From positions 25,511-89,510 of the forward strand of contig NZ_CAMJUE010000004.1 of assembly GCF_946408925.1 (NCBI RefSeq): a DNA stretch of 64,000 nucleotides, written 5' to 3'. Below the pieces are notes generated by a model. It had not been told where the DNA came from. It searched no databases and worked only from the letters and a program-made list of their open reading frames with translations. Shown here in pieces: positions 7,240 through 16,135 of this stretch (position 1 is the stretch's first letter; every line of letters starts with the position of its first letter). Source of the stretch: an uncultured Methanobrevibacter sp. (GTDB lineage Archaea; Methanobacteriota; Methanobacteria; Methanobacteriales; Methanobacteriaceae). A program made the position numbers and the translations under genes.

Positions 7240-9672
7240 TTATTTTTTAAAAGCATGCTTAAGATTTCTGAGGGGCTCAGTAATTTTCCAACTTGAAGAA
7301 GATAAAATTTCTTGATTTAGTTTAGATAATTTTTTATTTTGAGTTTTTAATTTTTCGTTTTTCTGTTTTAAATTTTGAAATTTCATTATTCAAATCCGAA
7401 ATCTTATTATTCATTATCATTATTTTTCCGTTAATACATATGATTTTAATATTTTTACATATTCATCAAATTTCAGAGATTCACAAATCGTTTTTGCATT
7501 ATTTCCTAATTCTTCCTTTAATGCATTATTGTTCACTAAAAATTTAATTTTTTCAACTAATGCATCACTTGATCCATATTCAACAAGGTATCCGCTAAAA
7601 TCATTAATAACGATATCACAAAAACCTCCGGCATTTTCAAATGCAATAACTGGTTTTTTTGCATTAAATGCTTCCATCACTACTGACGGAAATGGATCTT
7701 CATATGAAGTTAACAAAAATATGTCACATGCATCGTAATATCTCATGATTTCTTTTTTATCTGAAATGAAACCGGTAACAATCAAGTTTTCGGAATTGTT
7801 AATTTGATTTGAAAATTCCTGTTGAATGTTTTTATTTATACATCCTACCTAGATAAATGTCAGATTTTCATTTTTTAATTTTTCTGAAACATCTACAAAT
7901 ATGTCAAAGCCTTTTCTTTTTTCACCACGGCCCACTTTTAGTATTATTTGATTATTTTCAGGAATATCATATTTGTTTTCTAAAATTCTTCTGGATTCAT
8001 TCCTGTCAAATTCATCAAATATGTTATAATAACCTTGAGAATGAATTAATTTCAAGTTTCTTACTTTAAACATGTTTTCAAATTTATTCGCTACAAATTT
8101 TGATGGGAAAACAACCAAATCGGCATAATCTGCAATCTCTTTTGAAAATTTTTCTAATTTTAAATATTTTATAACACCAGGTAATTCATGAACCAAACTT
8201 ATTACATAAAAATCATGTTTTTTCAATGTACTAATAAAATTACCTGTAACTACAGTATTTAATATTGCACTTTCAAAATTTAACATGCTTAATTCATGGG
8301 TATACTGCACAATTTTTTCATTTGTATCAACAATGAAAGTAGGAGCCATTTTTTTATATTCCTCAATTATTGGACCATCTGACTTTACAAAAACAGCAAC
8401 TTCCATATCCTGTTTTTTAAACTCAGCAATCATGTTTTTCAGAAGTATCTCCGAACCGCCATAGTCTCCAGAATGTCCAACTAATAATATTCTTTCTTTA
8501 CCTGTATTTATCGGATAATATGAAAATATCTCTTTTTTAATTGATTTAAAAGAATTTTCAAATTTAATGCCATTAATATTTTCCTCAAAAATTTTTAGCC
8601 AATCATTAACGCTGTCTTCAATTAGATAATTGGATATGACATCATTATATGAATTTTTTATAATTGTTTTTTGAAGTGATTCATCTTCAATTAAGCGAAT
8701 GATTTTTTCAGCCCATTCATCACTCGTGTTATCATAGACTAACAATCCATTTTTTTCATTTTCAATATTGTTAGCATAAGGACCGATGTTACTATAAACT
8801 CCTGGAATGCCCAAAACGGCATATTCCAGATATTTCAATTCACTTTTAGTTAAATTAAGATTGCTGGATTCTAATGGTGCAATTGCTATATCCCAATCAA
8901 CAGTATTTTTATACCAATCTATAAATTCAAAATAATGCTGTTTATCATCTGGAACTTCTATTTGTTCAGTAAAATCTAAATGTTCTGTAGTTCCTCCAAT
9001 AAGTTCAAATATTATTAAAATTTTCTTCTTTAAAAAATAATCTTTTACCCTTTTTATTGATTTTTCAATCAAGATTAAATCCCAGGAATGACGAATAGAC
9101 CCCATATATCCAATTTTAATAATATTATTTGGTTTGTATTTTTTTATCCCATAATTCTTTTTAAACCAAAATGTTCCCAATCTATTAGGTATTACAGTAA
9201 TATTATTATTTAAATAAGCTAATTGTTGTTTTAAATTTTCTGTTGTAACTGTAACTAAATCAGCGTTTGAAATAATATGCTCTAATTGATTTTGTATTCC
9301 CCAATAAAAATCATGTTGAGGATTTGATTCATCTATATGGATTAAATCGTCGTCAATTTCATAAATAATTTTAAAATTTAAAATTTTTGATTTTTCTATC
9401 AAAAGATTTGCAATTTCAAAATCATAATAATTCCTTTGTAATATAATATAATCAAAATTAACTAAATTATTTTTAATATCCTTTTTAAAATTATCATAAT
9501 CATTCGGAAAAACAATACAAAAATTAAATTTTTCATTTTTTGAAATTATATCAAAAACAGAAGCTAATCTCAAATCGAATGGCACATTATCATTATGAAA
9601 TATGCAAACATTAATTTTCTCATTATCCTTTTTTATAGGCATTTCGGAATATCTTTTAAAATTATTGTACAT
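7240..9672 (-). pseudogene. GT4-type glycosyltransferase gene, broken by an amber codon and indels
   Basis: A glycosyltransferase of about 800 residues with two halves: an N-terminal part related to the gene at 38300 (shared IIYEIDDDL and SNADLVTV blocks) and a C-terminal GT4 unit starting near RILLVGHSGDYGGSEILLKN. An in-frame TAG at 7849-7851 replaces the usual Trp of the FIWVG strand (ENLTFI, stop, VGCINKN), consistent with TGG to TAG. The frame resumes to 7422, where two offsetting single-base changes in A and T runs split the coiled coil. It then ends in the tail SSSSWKITEPLRNLKHAFKK shared with neighbouring enzymes. A shortened product of 607 residues could still be made. The homopolymer lesions could be sequencing errors; the amber is a substitution. 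Confidence 0.8.
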
Positions 9673-9996
9673 GTTTATCAGTTAAAGGATTACTCAATCA
9701 AATTATGTTTTAGGAATTTAATTAAATATTTGAAAATTTTTCCAAAAAATTAAAAGTATTGTTGATTTGAATTTTTTTGATTAAATTTTGTCATTTTTTA
9801 TTTTTTGTTTTTTTAGTTTATATAATAATTTGGATTTTTTATAAATTTTTTCATTTCAAGAACTAGAAAAATTTATTTGGATTTAAAATTAGTGTAAAAA
9901 AAATGAAAAAGACATTTCTTGTTGATGTAATTTTGAGGACTTGGATTTCAATTTCAACAAAAAAATTAGGAAGTTTTAATTGACTTAAACTTCTTT
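9673..9996. other. AT-rich intergenic stretch, no supported gene
   Basis: About 320 bases with long T runs separate the start of the broken glycosyltransferase from the end of tatD, both on the reverse strand. The part next to 9672 must hold the glycosyltransferase promoter. A 26-codon forward frame at 9903-9983 is present, but it has no Shine-Dalgarno or recognisable product. I see no hairpin or RNA gene here. Confidence 0.5.
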
Positions 9997-10758
9997 TTAA
10001 ATGTTAAAAATCTTTCGGGCATTGTTGGTGGTTATCTCATCAACAGTTTCAATATCCATATTTTTTATTTCAGCAATTTTATGAACCGCTTTTACAACAT
10101 TAACGGGTTCATTTCTTTCTTCTTTCGTCATCGCCAAATATGGACTGTCAGTTTCTGTTAATACATAATCAAGGTCAATCTTTTCTATTAAATCCTGATG
10201 ATGTTTGGAATAACAAAGCATGGTTGAAAAACTCATATACGAATCGTCACGATTCATAATCCTTTTTGCGGTCTTAAGGCTTCCTCCGTAACAGTGGAAA
10301 ACAAAATACGGAATGTCTTCATAATCTTCTATGATGTGGACTGCCTTTTTTTCACAGTCCCTGACATGCATTACAATAGGAACTTTAAACTCATTTGCAA
10401 GTTCCAGAAATCCTCTGAATATTTCCTGTTGCCTTTCACGTAATGCCTTATCGGTAACATAATAATAATCCATTCCCACTTCTCCGATTGCTAAAATGTC
10501 ATTTATATGATTTTTGACATTGTCATGAGCAATTTCAATATCCTTTTCAGTTGCATTTTGGGAGCTGACTGGATGAAAACCAAATGTCGGATAGATAAAT
10601 CCTTCATAATCTTTGGATAGTTGTAAAACATCCATGTTGCTGTCGTTGCTGTAGCCTGAAACGATGACATGGTCCAGTTTGTCCCTGGCTCTTTTAATGA
10701 CCTCTTCACGGTCAGCATCAAAATCCTCAAAATCAATATGGCAATGTGTATCTATCAT
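9997..10758 (-). CDS. tatD: TatD family metal-dependent hydrolase
   Basis: A 253-residue TIM-barrel hydrolase of the TatD family, usually linked to 3'-5' DNA exonuclease activity. Metal-site motifs are visible in order: MIDTHCHIDF (HxH) at the start, the GEVGMDYYY strand (Glu ligand), VMHVRDC, FHCYGGS, and the late TETDSPYL (Asp ligand). An upstream TTG at 10770 is in frame, but the ATG at 10758 gives the canonical N-terminus and has GGTGT five bases before it. It follows uppS by one base, as the last gene of the mtxX-uppS-tatD operon. Confidence 0.9.
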   Translation of the reverse strand: MIDTHCHIDFEDFDADREEVIKRARDKLDHVIVSGYSNDSNMDVLQLSKDYEGFIYPTFGFHPVSSQNATEKDIEIAHDNVKNHINDILAIGEVGMDYYYVTDKALRERQQEIFRGFLELANEFKVPIVMHVRDCEKKAVHIIEDYEDIPYFVFHCYGGSLKTAKRIMNRDDSYMSFSTMLCYSKHHQDLIEKIDLDYVLTETDSPYLAMTKEERNEPVNVVKAVHKIAEIKNMDIETVDEITTNNARKIFNI

Positions 10759-10759
10759 A

Positions 10760-11524
10760 TTAAACACCAAAACGTCTTTCCCGTTCTTGATATGATCGGA
10801 TAGCTCTTACAAAATCAACTTTTCTAAGTTCCGGCCACAGGGTTTCACAGAAATACAATTCTGAATATGATGACTGCCAAAGCAGGAATCCGCTTAAACG
10901 CTCTTCTCCACTTGTACGGATAATTAAGTTAGGATCTACCAATCCCTCTGTGTAGAGATTTTTGCTTACAAGGTCCTCGTCAACATCATCGACAGTGATT
11001 TCACCAGCTTGAACCTGTTCAATAATCTTTTTAAATGAGTCTATGATTTCCAAACGCCCATCGTAACCAATAGCTATATTGAATAATCTTTTTTCATAAT
11101 GGGCGGTTGCATCTTCCGCTTCTTTTATTGCTTCGCGAACGCTTTGCGGAATTAAATCAGTTCTGCCAACAACTTTTACTTTAACTTCGTTTCTATGTAT
11201 TTTTTCATGATCCACTAGTCTTTTGAAGTTTTTTACAAACAGATCCATCAGGCCTTCAACTTCATGTGATGGTCTGTTGAAATTCTCTGTTGAAAAAGCA
11301 TATACTGTTATGATTTCAATTCCAAGCTCAATGCTCCAATCAAGAACTTTTTCTAAGGTGTCCACTCCGATTTCATGACCTTTAACAACATCGATGTTTC
11401 CCTGGAGCTTGGAATATCGTCTATTCCCATCCATAATTATGGCAACATGCTTTGGCATTTTTTCTGGTTTTAAATCACGAGTGATGTACCATTCATATAA
11501 TCTATAAAGTATATTTTCTGCCAT
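10760..11524 (-). CDS. uppS: Cis-prenyltransferase (polyprenyl diphosphate synthase)
   Basis: A 254-residue cis-prenyltransferase that adds isopentenyl units to an allylic diphosphate to make the polyprenyl carrier lipid used for pseudomurein and surface glycans. The catalytic signature [14 protein letters not shown] is at about 26-39, with the Asp of MDGNRR binding the pyrophosphate. [14 protein letters not shown], the [16 protein letters not shown] region and [12 protein letters not shown] are all intact. Length is normal. It lies nine bases after mtxX and one base before tatD. A lipid-carrier role fits the large glycan locus on the opposite strand. Confidence 0.93.
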   Translation of the reverse strand: MAENILYRLYEWYITRDLKPEKMPKHVAIIMDGNRRYSKLQGNIDVVKGHEIGVDTLEKVLDWSIELGIEIITVYAFSTENFNRPSHEVEGLMDLFVKNFKRLVDHEKIHRNEVKVKVVGRTDLIPQSVREAIKEAEDATAHYEKRLFNIAIGYDGRLEIIDSFKKIIEQVQAGEITVDDVDEDLVSKNLYTEGLVDPNLIIRTSGEERLSGFLLWQSSYSELYFCETLWPELRKVDFVRAIRSYQERERRFGV

Positions 11525-11533
11525 TTATATCCC

Positions 11534-12247
11534 TTATTCAGATAAATCAAAAGCTAATTTTAAACTACGGACATAACCATCAATGCTTTGGTCTCTGCTT
11601 GTGTCGATGTAGATGCTGTCAATTCCAAAGGTTACAGCACCATGACTTGGCCAAGAGCTAAGTAAAACGAGTGTTCTGAAAATGATGTTTCCAACTCTGC
11701 CGTTAGGGGCGATAATAACATTTGATTTGCTGTTTATTGCCTTTTCGATTAATATGAAGTAATTTGTAACATCTTCTGTTGTATTTTCTTTTAGTAGTTT
11801 TGTTAATTTTTTGCTGTCTATAATGGAATTAGATACTTCACTACCTCTTCCAAAATCATCTTCCCTTCCTTCGGCCAAAATAGCAATTTTAGGTTTTTTA
11901 CCAACTTTTTTAAGAAAGTCAATACAGTTAATGGCAATTTCGTATCTTTCCTCAATGCTTCTGCCCTCATCAATCCCAACGGGTGACAATAAAAATTCAT
12001 ATCCGTCTCCATTGACATAGGTTGCTCTAGAAAGTTTAGGGTAACGTTCTTTGAGTTCTTGCATAATATTGGAAGCTGGAAGTGAGCCACGAACTACTGC
12101 ATCGACTTTATTATCTAAAACTGCCTTAATTAAGTCATCATCACTATATATTAATTTTATATCCGTTTGTGGGTGTTTTTCTTTAAAAATATGACAAGCT
12201 TGTATTATATTTTCGTTTTCACCAACACCAATAGCTATTGTTTTCAT
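11534..12247 (-). CDS. mtxX: MtxX, methanogenesis marker protein 4
   Basis: A 237-residue protein matching MtxX (methanogenesis marker 4), a family found across methanogens and distantly related to phosphotransacetylase-like folds. Typical features are IAIGVGENENII at the N-terminus, DAVVRGSLPASN near residue 55, ILAEGREDDFGRG in the middle and IIAPNGRVGNIIFR before the last third. It has been proposed to be a methyltransferase-related protein because relatives lie near mtr or mtx genes, but no activity is established. It is the first gene of the reverse operon with uppS and tatD. Confidence 0.9.
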   Translation of the reverse strand: MKTIAIGVGENENIIQACHIFKEKHPQTDIKLIYSDDDLIKAVLDNKVDAVVRGSLPASNIMQELKERYPKLSRATYVNGDGYEFLLSPVGIDEGRSIEERYEIAINCIDFLKKVGKKPKIAILAEGREDDFGRGSEVSNSIIDSKKLTKLLKENTTEDVTNYFILIEKAINSKSNVIIAPNGRVGNIIFRTLVLLSSWPSHGAVTFGIDSIYIDTSRDQSIDGYVRSLKLAFDLSE

Positions 12248-12358
12248 TAATTTAATTATATATATTTCATTATAAATTAAAGTTTTCTAATTTTTCGTGT
12301 TTGTGAAAAATTTTTAAGCCATGATGTTTAAAATATAATTAAGTTGTGGGGATTTTTA

Positions 12359-13534
12359 ATGAGTGTTAAAATTAGTGAATTGTCAAAGTATAGTGAGAAT
12401 GATTTGGAAAAAATCAGATTGGTTGAAGATGTTTATAATCAGTTTGCTCCTGTTAAACAGCAGGTTTTGCGTTCCATTAAGCGTGAATTTGTCGGTGATT
12501 TTGATCGTTGCGATTATGATTTTGATGAACTTGAAAAAATTCAGGATCCGCAGATATTCACTAAATACTGTCCTGAATGCAATAAAAAATATCCTAAGGG
12601 AGAAAATGTATGTATGGACTGTCTTGTTCATCTGAAGGATATTTCAAGTAAGGTTAACGTGAAGGATATAGACTTCAAACCCCAATTCATATTCAACGGC
12701 AAAAATTCCCTGGACAGTTTTGAAGAGATTTTAAGTGGGGAAAATCTCAAAAAAATTAATGAATTTGAATTCAATCATGATGATTATATGAATATTTTGT
12801 ACAATATCAAATCCCAGGCATTTAAAAACTTTGATGATATTGTCAAAACAAATGAAATCATTTTTGATGAATTGAATATACTCGATAAAATCATCCTATT
12901 TGTCAAGTCATTTGTAAAGGTTGATTACAAATCCTCCGGAGGACAACTGGGGTATTTTGAAGAAAATACTGTTTTTATCGATGATAGACAAACCAGATCC
13001 CTTCAGATAACTACACTGATTCATGAAGTGTCTCACTTTATTATTCATGAAATCTTAACTGAAATTCTTTGTAAACTATTGGACACCACTAAAAACTCAT
13101 TCATTGAGGAGATAATATATTTTGTTTTGTCATATTCCTCATTCACTCAACTGATTGATGAATATTCGGCTCATAACGTTGAAGGAAGATTCACTGTATT
13201 CGGTTTTCAGGATTACTCATCATTTATACAAATTGTACAAAACCTTGATGGTGAAATGTCAGATGATGATATAGAAATAACAAAATCCATCGGCAATACA
13301 TTTGCATTATCCATAAAGGAAATATTGGAATCTCTCATTGACAGTGACTTGAGAGAAGATATAAAAGACCAATTCATGAAAGATGTTTTGGACAGACCCA
13401 ATTACAGGGCTTTGGAAATGGAAAATTATAAAATCCTTAACGAATACGGACTTCTTAAAGCGATTTGGCTAATTTTAAATGAAGGCTGTGAAATAGCAGC
13501 ATTAAACATTGACAAATTAAAACAAACTGAATAA
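12359..13534 (+). CDS. Zinc-ribbon protein with an HExxH motif
   Basis: A 391-residue protein I cannot place in a named family. It has a four-cysteine ribbon at about 71-88 (CPECNKKYPK then CMDC) and, at 220-230, LIHEVSHFIIH, which contains HExxH as in zincin metallopeptidases. A possible third ligand is Glu in the later DEYSAHNVEGRF stretch. There is no signal peptide, so a cytoplasmic protease-like role is inferred. The ORF can be extended to a TTG at 12344, but the ATG at 12359 follows GTGGGGA at six to seven bases. It is divergent from mtxX and has its own promoter region. Confidence 0.7.
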   Translation: MSVKISELSKYSENDLEKIRLVEDVYNQFAPVKQQVLRSIKREFVGDFDRCDYDFDELEKIQDPQIFTKYCPECNKKYPKGENVCMDCLVHLKDISSKVNVKDIDFKPQFIFNGKNSLDSFEEILSGENLKKINEFEFNHDDYMNILYNIKSQAFKNFDDIVKTNEIIFDELNILDKIILFVKSFVKVDYKSSGGQLGYFEENTVFIDDRQTRSLQITTLIHEVSHFIIHEILTEILCKLLDTTKNSFIEEIIYFVLSYSSFTQLIDEYSAHNVEGRFTVFGFQDYSSFIQIVQNLDGEMSDDDIEITKSIGNTFALSIKEILESLIDSDLREDIKDQFMKDVLDRPNYRALEMENYKILNEYGLLKAIWLILNEGCEIAALNIDKLKQTE

Positions 13535-13605
13535 TTTATTAATAATCATGTATTAACCATTAATCATTGACAATCACCATTTTTGAGTATTTAATAGGCT
13601 AAATT

Positions 13606-13977
13606 TTGCAAAACCAATGCAATTTTGTAAAGCCCAGTCTTTTTTTAGAAAATGACTTATACATTAACAATCTAATTAATTCTATGAACATTAAAGATAG
13701 GATTTTAACTCTTAACGAAGAACACTCAGGAGCAAACACAGATATTTCCGAATTGCTTTTGACAATTGTAACCAAATTCCAATTGTTTGAACCATGCAAT
13801 TATTTATCAGAAGATGATGAATGGGTAAATGTAAGTTTAATATCTATTGAGGACAATAACATCTCTCAGGCATTAAGCATTCGCAAAAGTGAAATTACAA
13901 CTTTTGGAATTTTCAACCGTGAAGAAATAGAACTTAATTTATCCCCTCAAAAAGGATCCGAGGATTTATATCAATGA
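13606..13977 (+). CDS. Hypothetical protein, start uncertain
   Basis: A soluble protein of up to 123 residues, with no recognised family. The frame opens at ATT-TTG (13603/13606) and the first ATG is at 13684; neither has a clear Shine-Dalgarno, so a leaderless mRNA or the shorter form of 97 residues is possible. The C-terminus (SIRKSEITTFGIFNREEIELNLS) is beta-rich. Its stop overlaps the ATG of the next gene by four bases, so the pair is translationally coupled and probably functions together. Confidence 0.55.
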   Translation: MQNQCNFVKPSLFLENDLYINNLINSMNIKDRILTLNEEHSGANTDISELLLTIVTKFQLFEPCNYLSEDDEWVNVSLISIEDNNISQALSIRKSEITTFGIFNREEIELNLSPQKGSEDLYQ

Positions 13978-14267
13978 AAGAATTTTTTTTAGATGAAAAC
14001 TTTGATGTTGATGAATTGACCAGCCAGATAAACGGCATAATGGACAGGTGGTCTATTCAGCTTTTGGACATTAACGGTCCTAATTGGGCAATTTATGATT
14101 ATGATATGAATGTCATGTATTTCTTTCAGTTTCATGTGGATTTCAACGATATTGAGGTTAGAATAAAATTAGAAGATTTGAAACTAAATGTCATTCATCA
14201 TATTGAGTCTTTAAGGGATGAAACAACTTATAGGGATAATTTAACCAATTCAGTATTTATAAAATAA
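13974..14267 (+). CDS. Hypothetical protein, 97 residues
   Basis: A small acidic protein coupled to the preceding gene through an ATGA overlap, with GAGGAT upstream as a Shine-Dalgarno. It opens with an acidic helix, then has strand-like segments WAIYDYDMNVMYFFQFHVDF and EVRIKLEDLKL. No metal motif, signal peptide or membrane span is seen, and I recognise no family. Together with 13606 it may be a two-subunit system, but its size and features do not point to a toxin-antitoxin pair. Confidence 0.6.
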   Translation: MKEFFLDENFDVDELTSQINGIMDRWSIQLLDINGPNWAIYDYDMNVMYFFQFHVDFNDIEVRIKLEDLKLNVIHHIESLRDETTYRDNLTNSVFIK

Positions 14268-14274
14268 AAAAAGA

Positions 14275-14298
14275 AAGAATTAAAATTATTTAATTCTT
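14275..14298. terminator. Convergent hairpin terminator
   Basis: A 10-bp perfect inverted repeat (AAGAATTAAA with TTTAATTCTT) with loop ATTA lies between the forward gene ending at 14267 and the reverse gene ending at 14286. An A-rich run flanks it on the left, which reads as a T run on the reverse strand. Confidence 0.55.
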
Positions 14299-14657
14299 GT
14301 ATTGTAATATCTTACGCCATCTGTATCATAAGTGTACCATCTGTCAACTTCAGCATCATAGCCTTCACCGATTACAGTTACATATGAATCTGATTGAGGG
14401 TTATAGACTCTATGAGTTTGGTTTGAAGTATTGGTATTGTTAGATGAATTTCCAGCAACAGTGCTATTAGAAGCTTTACCGTCTTTATCAATCATAATAA
14501 CATTTGGTGTGTTATTTGATGATGTAGTGTTGTTTGCAACGGCGGTAACATTATTTGCCTGTTCGTTGCTGTTGCCGATGATAATATAGGCTCCAACTGC
14601 TATAAGCGCAATTACAAGAATTGCAATAGCAATCATGATAATTCTATTTTTTTCCAT
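14286..14657 (-). CDS. Single-span membrane-anchored Asn/Thr/Ser-rich protein
   Basis: A 123-residue protein with a short basic N-terminus, a strong hydrophobic anchor at about 7-28, then a low-complexity stretch rich in Asn, Thr and Ser with several NxT/S sequons (for example ANNTTSSNNT), and a C-terminal domain of about 40 residues ending in DRWYTYDTDGVRYYNTRIK. The topology suggests an extracytoplasmic, possibly N-glycosylated, linker and a small outer domain. I do not recognise the domain. It faces the hairpin at 14275 and is separated by about 40 bases from the CDF transporter upstream. Confidence 0.6.
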   Translation of the reverse strand: MEKNRIIMIAIAILVIALIAVGAYIIIGNSNEQANNVTAVANNTTSSNNTPNVIMIDKDGKASNSTVAGNSSNNTNTSNQTHRVYNPQSDSYVTVIGEGYDAEVDRWYTYDTDGVRYYNTRIK

Positions 14658-14699
14658 AATTTATCACCTTATTTAATATTTGTTTAAAGTATTATATAT

Positions 14700-15791
14700 T
14701 TAGTCACTTACATCATAGTCATCTATCATGACATAATTAAACTCCGGATGTTTGGATTTTATTTCTTTTAATATCTTTTCCTTAACAGCTTCACGGTCTG
14801 CATCGAAATCAACAATGATGTCAAATGTGATGAGTTTCTGCTCTTCATAAACAATGAAACCATGTATTTCAAGAACCTCTTCATATTTGCCTGCAATGTT
14901 ATATAAATCATCGCGAACTTCACTGTATTTGTCATTGTGAGCATATATTCCAACAGTTAAAATAATTGAGAATTCCTTATATATTTTCACTGCAATCTGA
15001 CGGGTTAGATTATGAATCTCCAGTGCTGTCAGTTTGTCATCAATTTCCACATGAACTGATCCCTGCATGTCTTCGGGACCGTAATTATGCAGGCTTAAGT
15101 CGTATGCCCCATAAACTCCAGGCAGTTCGCAAATGGAATCCTTGATTTTTCTGGACAGTTCGGAATCAACTCTGGCTCCAATCATGCTGTCAAGAGTTTC
15201 TCTCAACATGTCAATACTGGCTTTTATGATTACAATGGATATGATAACTCCTAAAATTCCTTCAAGTGAAATGTGGAAAAATATGGAGATTATTGCGGCA
15301 ATTAATGTTGATAGTGACAATATCGCATCAAAAAATGCATCACTTCCAGATGCAACCAATGCCTGTGAGTTAATGTCTTCACCAACACGTTTCACATACT
15401 GGCCCAAAACAAATTTAACCACAACTGCCACTGCAATTATTATGAGTGAAACTGTTGTGTAATTTGTAACATCCGGATTGAATATTTTAGGCCAGGATTC
15501 CATGAATGCGGTAATACCTGCCCATAGAACTATTGCTGCAATGATGACAGAAGAAAAATATTCAATACGACCATAACCGTATGGATGATTTTTATCAGGG
15601 GCTTTGCTGGCAAGTTTAGTTCCAATGATTGTAATTATGGATGATAAAGCATCAGTTAAGTTGTTAACAGCATCTAAAGTAATTGCAATGGAATTTGTAA
15701 GTATTCCCACCACTGCCTTAAAGGCAACAAGAATCAGATTCACTACAATTCCTATTATGCTGGTTTTAACAATTTTTTCTTGTCTTGACAT
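14700..15791 (-). CDS. Cation diffusion facilitator transporter, Mn-type signature
   Basis: A 363-residue CDF exporter with six membrane spans and a cytoplasmic C-terminal domain. The metal site residues are Asn43 and Asp47 in span 2 (LDAVNNLTDALSS) and Asp151 and Asp155 in span 5 (GSDAFFDAIL). This N-D-D-D set matches the manganese subgroup (as in pneumococcal MntE) rather than the His-containing zinc type. The loop HPYGYGRIEYF is the variant of the CDF HPFGHGRxE loop. The C-terminal part (GVYGAYDLSLHNYGPEDMQGSVHVEID) is the usual dimerisation domain. Mn(II) export is predicted from residues, not shown. Confidence 0.85.
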   Translation of the reverse strand: MSRQEKIVKTSIIGIVVNLILVAFKAVVGILTNSIAITLDAVNNLTDALSSIITIIGTKLASKAPDKNHPYGYGRIEYFSSVIIAAIVLWAGITAFMESWPKIFNPDVTNYTTVSLIIIAVAVVVKFVLGQYVKRVGEDINSQALVASGSDAFFDAILSLSTLIAAIISIFFHISLEGILGVIISIVIIKASIDMLRETLDSMIGARVDSELSRKIKDSICELPGVYGAYDLSLHNYGPEDMQGSVHVEIDDKLTALEIHNLTRQIAVKIYKEFSIILTVGIYAHNDKYSEVRDDLYNIAGKYEEVLEIHGFIVYEEQKLITFDIIVDFDADREAVKEKILKEIKSKHPEFNYVMIDDYDVSD

Positions 15792-16135
15792 GATTTTAAT
15801 ATTTGTCTTTAATTAATTAAATAAATGTGTTTTCAGTCAATGTAAAATAATTGTAGCAAAAGACGGTTAAAAATAGGTTTTATTTTTTTCATTAGTGTTA
15901 ATGAATTCTCTGATGTGACAACTATAATCAGTAATTTGGTATATGGGTCATGATACCTTTTCATTAGTCTTGAAATTGACTTATATAATTTAGTTTAAAC
16001 ATTATTAATTGAAAAAATGTTTGTGAACTTTTAAAAATCCAATAGTTTATTGAAGTAGAGTTGGGGAATTATTTATATATGTTTTAAATATAACTATAAT
16101 AAAATAGTATTAAAGTATTATTAAGTGGTTTATTA
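15792..16135. other. Intergenic stretch with divergent promoters
   Basis: About 340 AT-rich bases separate the reverse CDF gene from the forward membrane protein at 16136. A short imperfect element at 15937-15956 (GGTAT and ATACC arms) could form a small hairpin, and a TATA-like string lies near 15977. I see no gene or structured RNA with good support. Confidence 0.5.
16083..16093 (+). promoter_or_regulatory. TATA box TTTAAATATAA
   Basis: The 11-base string TTTAAATATAA lies 43 bases before the ATG of the membrane protein at 16136, allowing a start site about 25 bases downstream and a short leader. The identical string occurs before the genes at 36391 and 40311. Confidence 0.55.

Noticed and set aside
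7849..7851. Amber decoded as pyrrolysine
   Set aside because: TAG is an ordinary stop for many intact genes here (for example 948, 2193, 18971, 33858, 34551), no pyl genes are visible, and the site matches a Trp codon in a family not known to use pyrrolysine.
9903..9983. 26-codon frame between the broken glycosyltransferase and tatD
   Set aside because: No Shine-Dalgarno, no neighbouring operon and no recognisable product; likely chance in AT-rich DNA.
13606..14267. Toxin-antitoxin pair
   Set aside because: Two coupled small genes fit by layout, but neither shows a toxin motif or DNA-binding fold that I can recognise.
15937..15956. Hairpin GGTAT...ATACC as a structured RNA
   Set aside because: A five-base stem with a ten-base loop is too weak to call without conservation.
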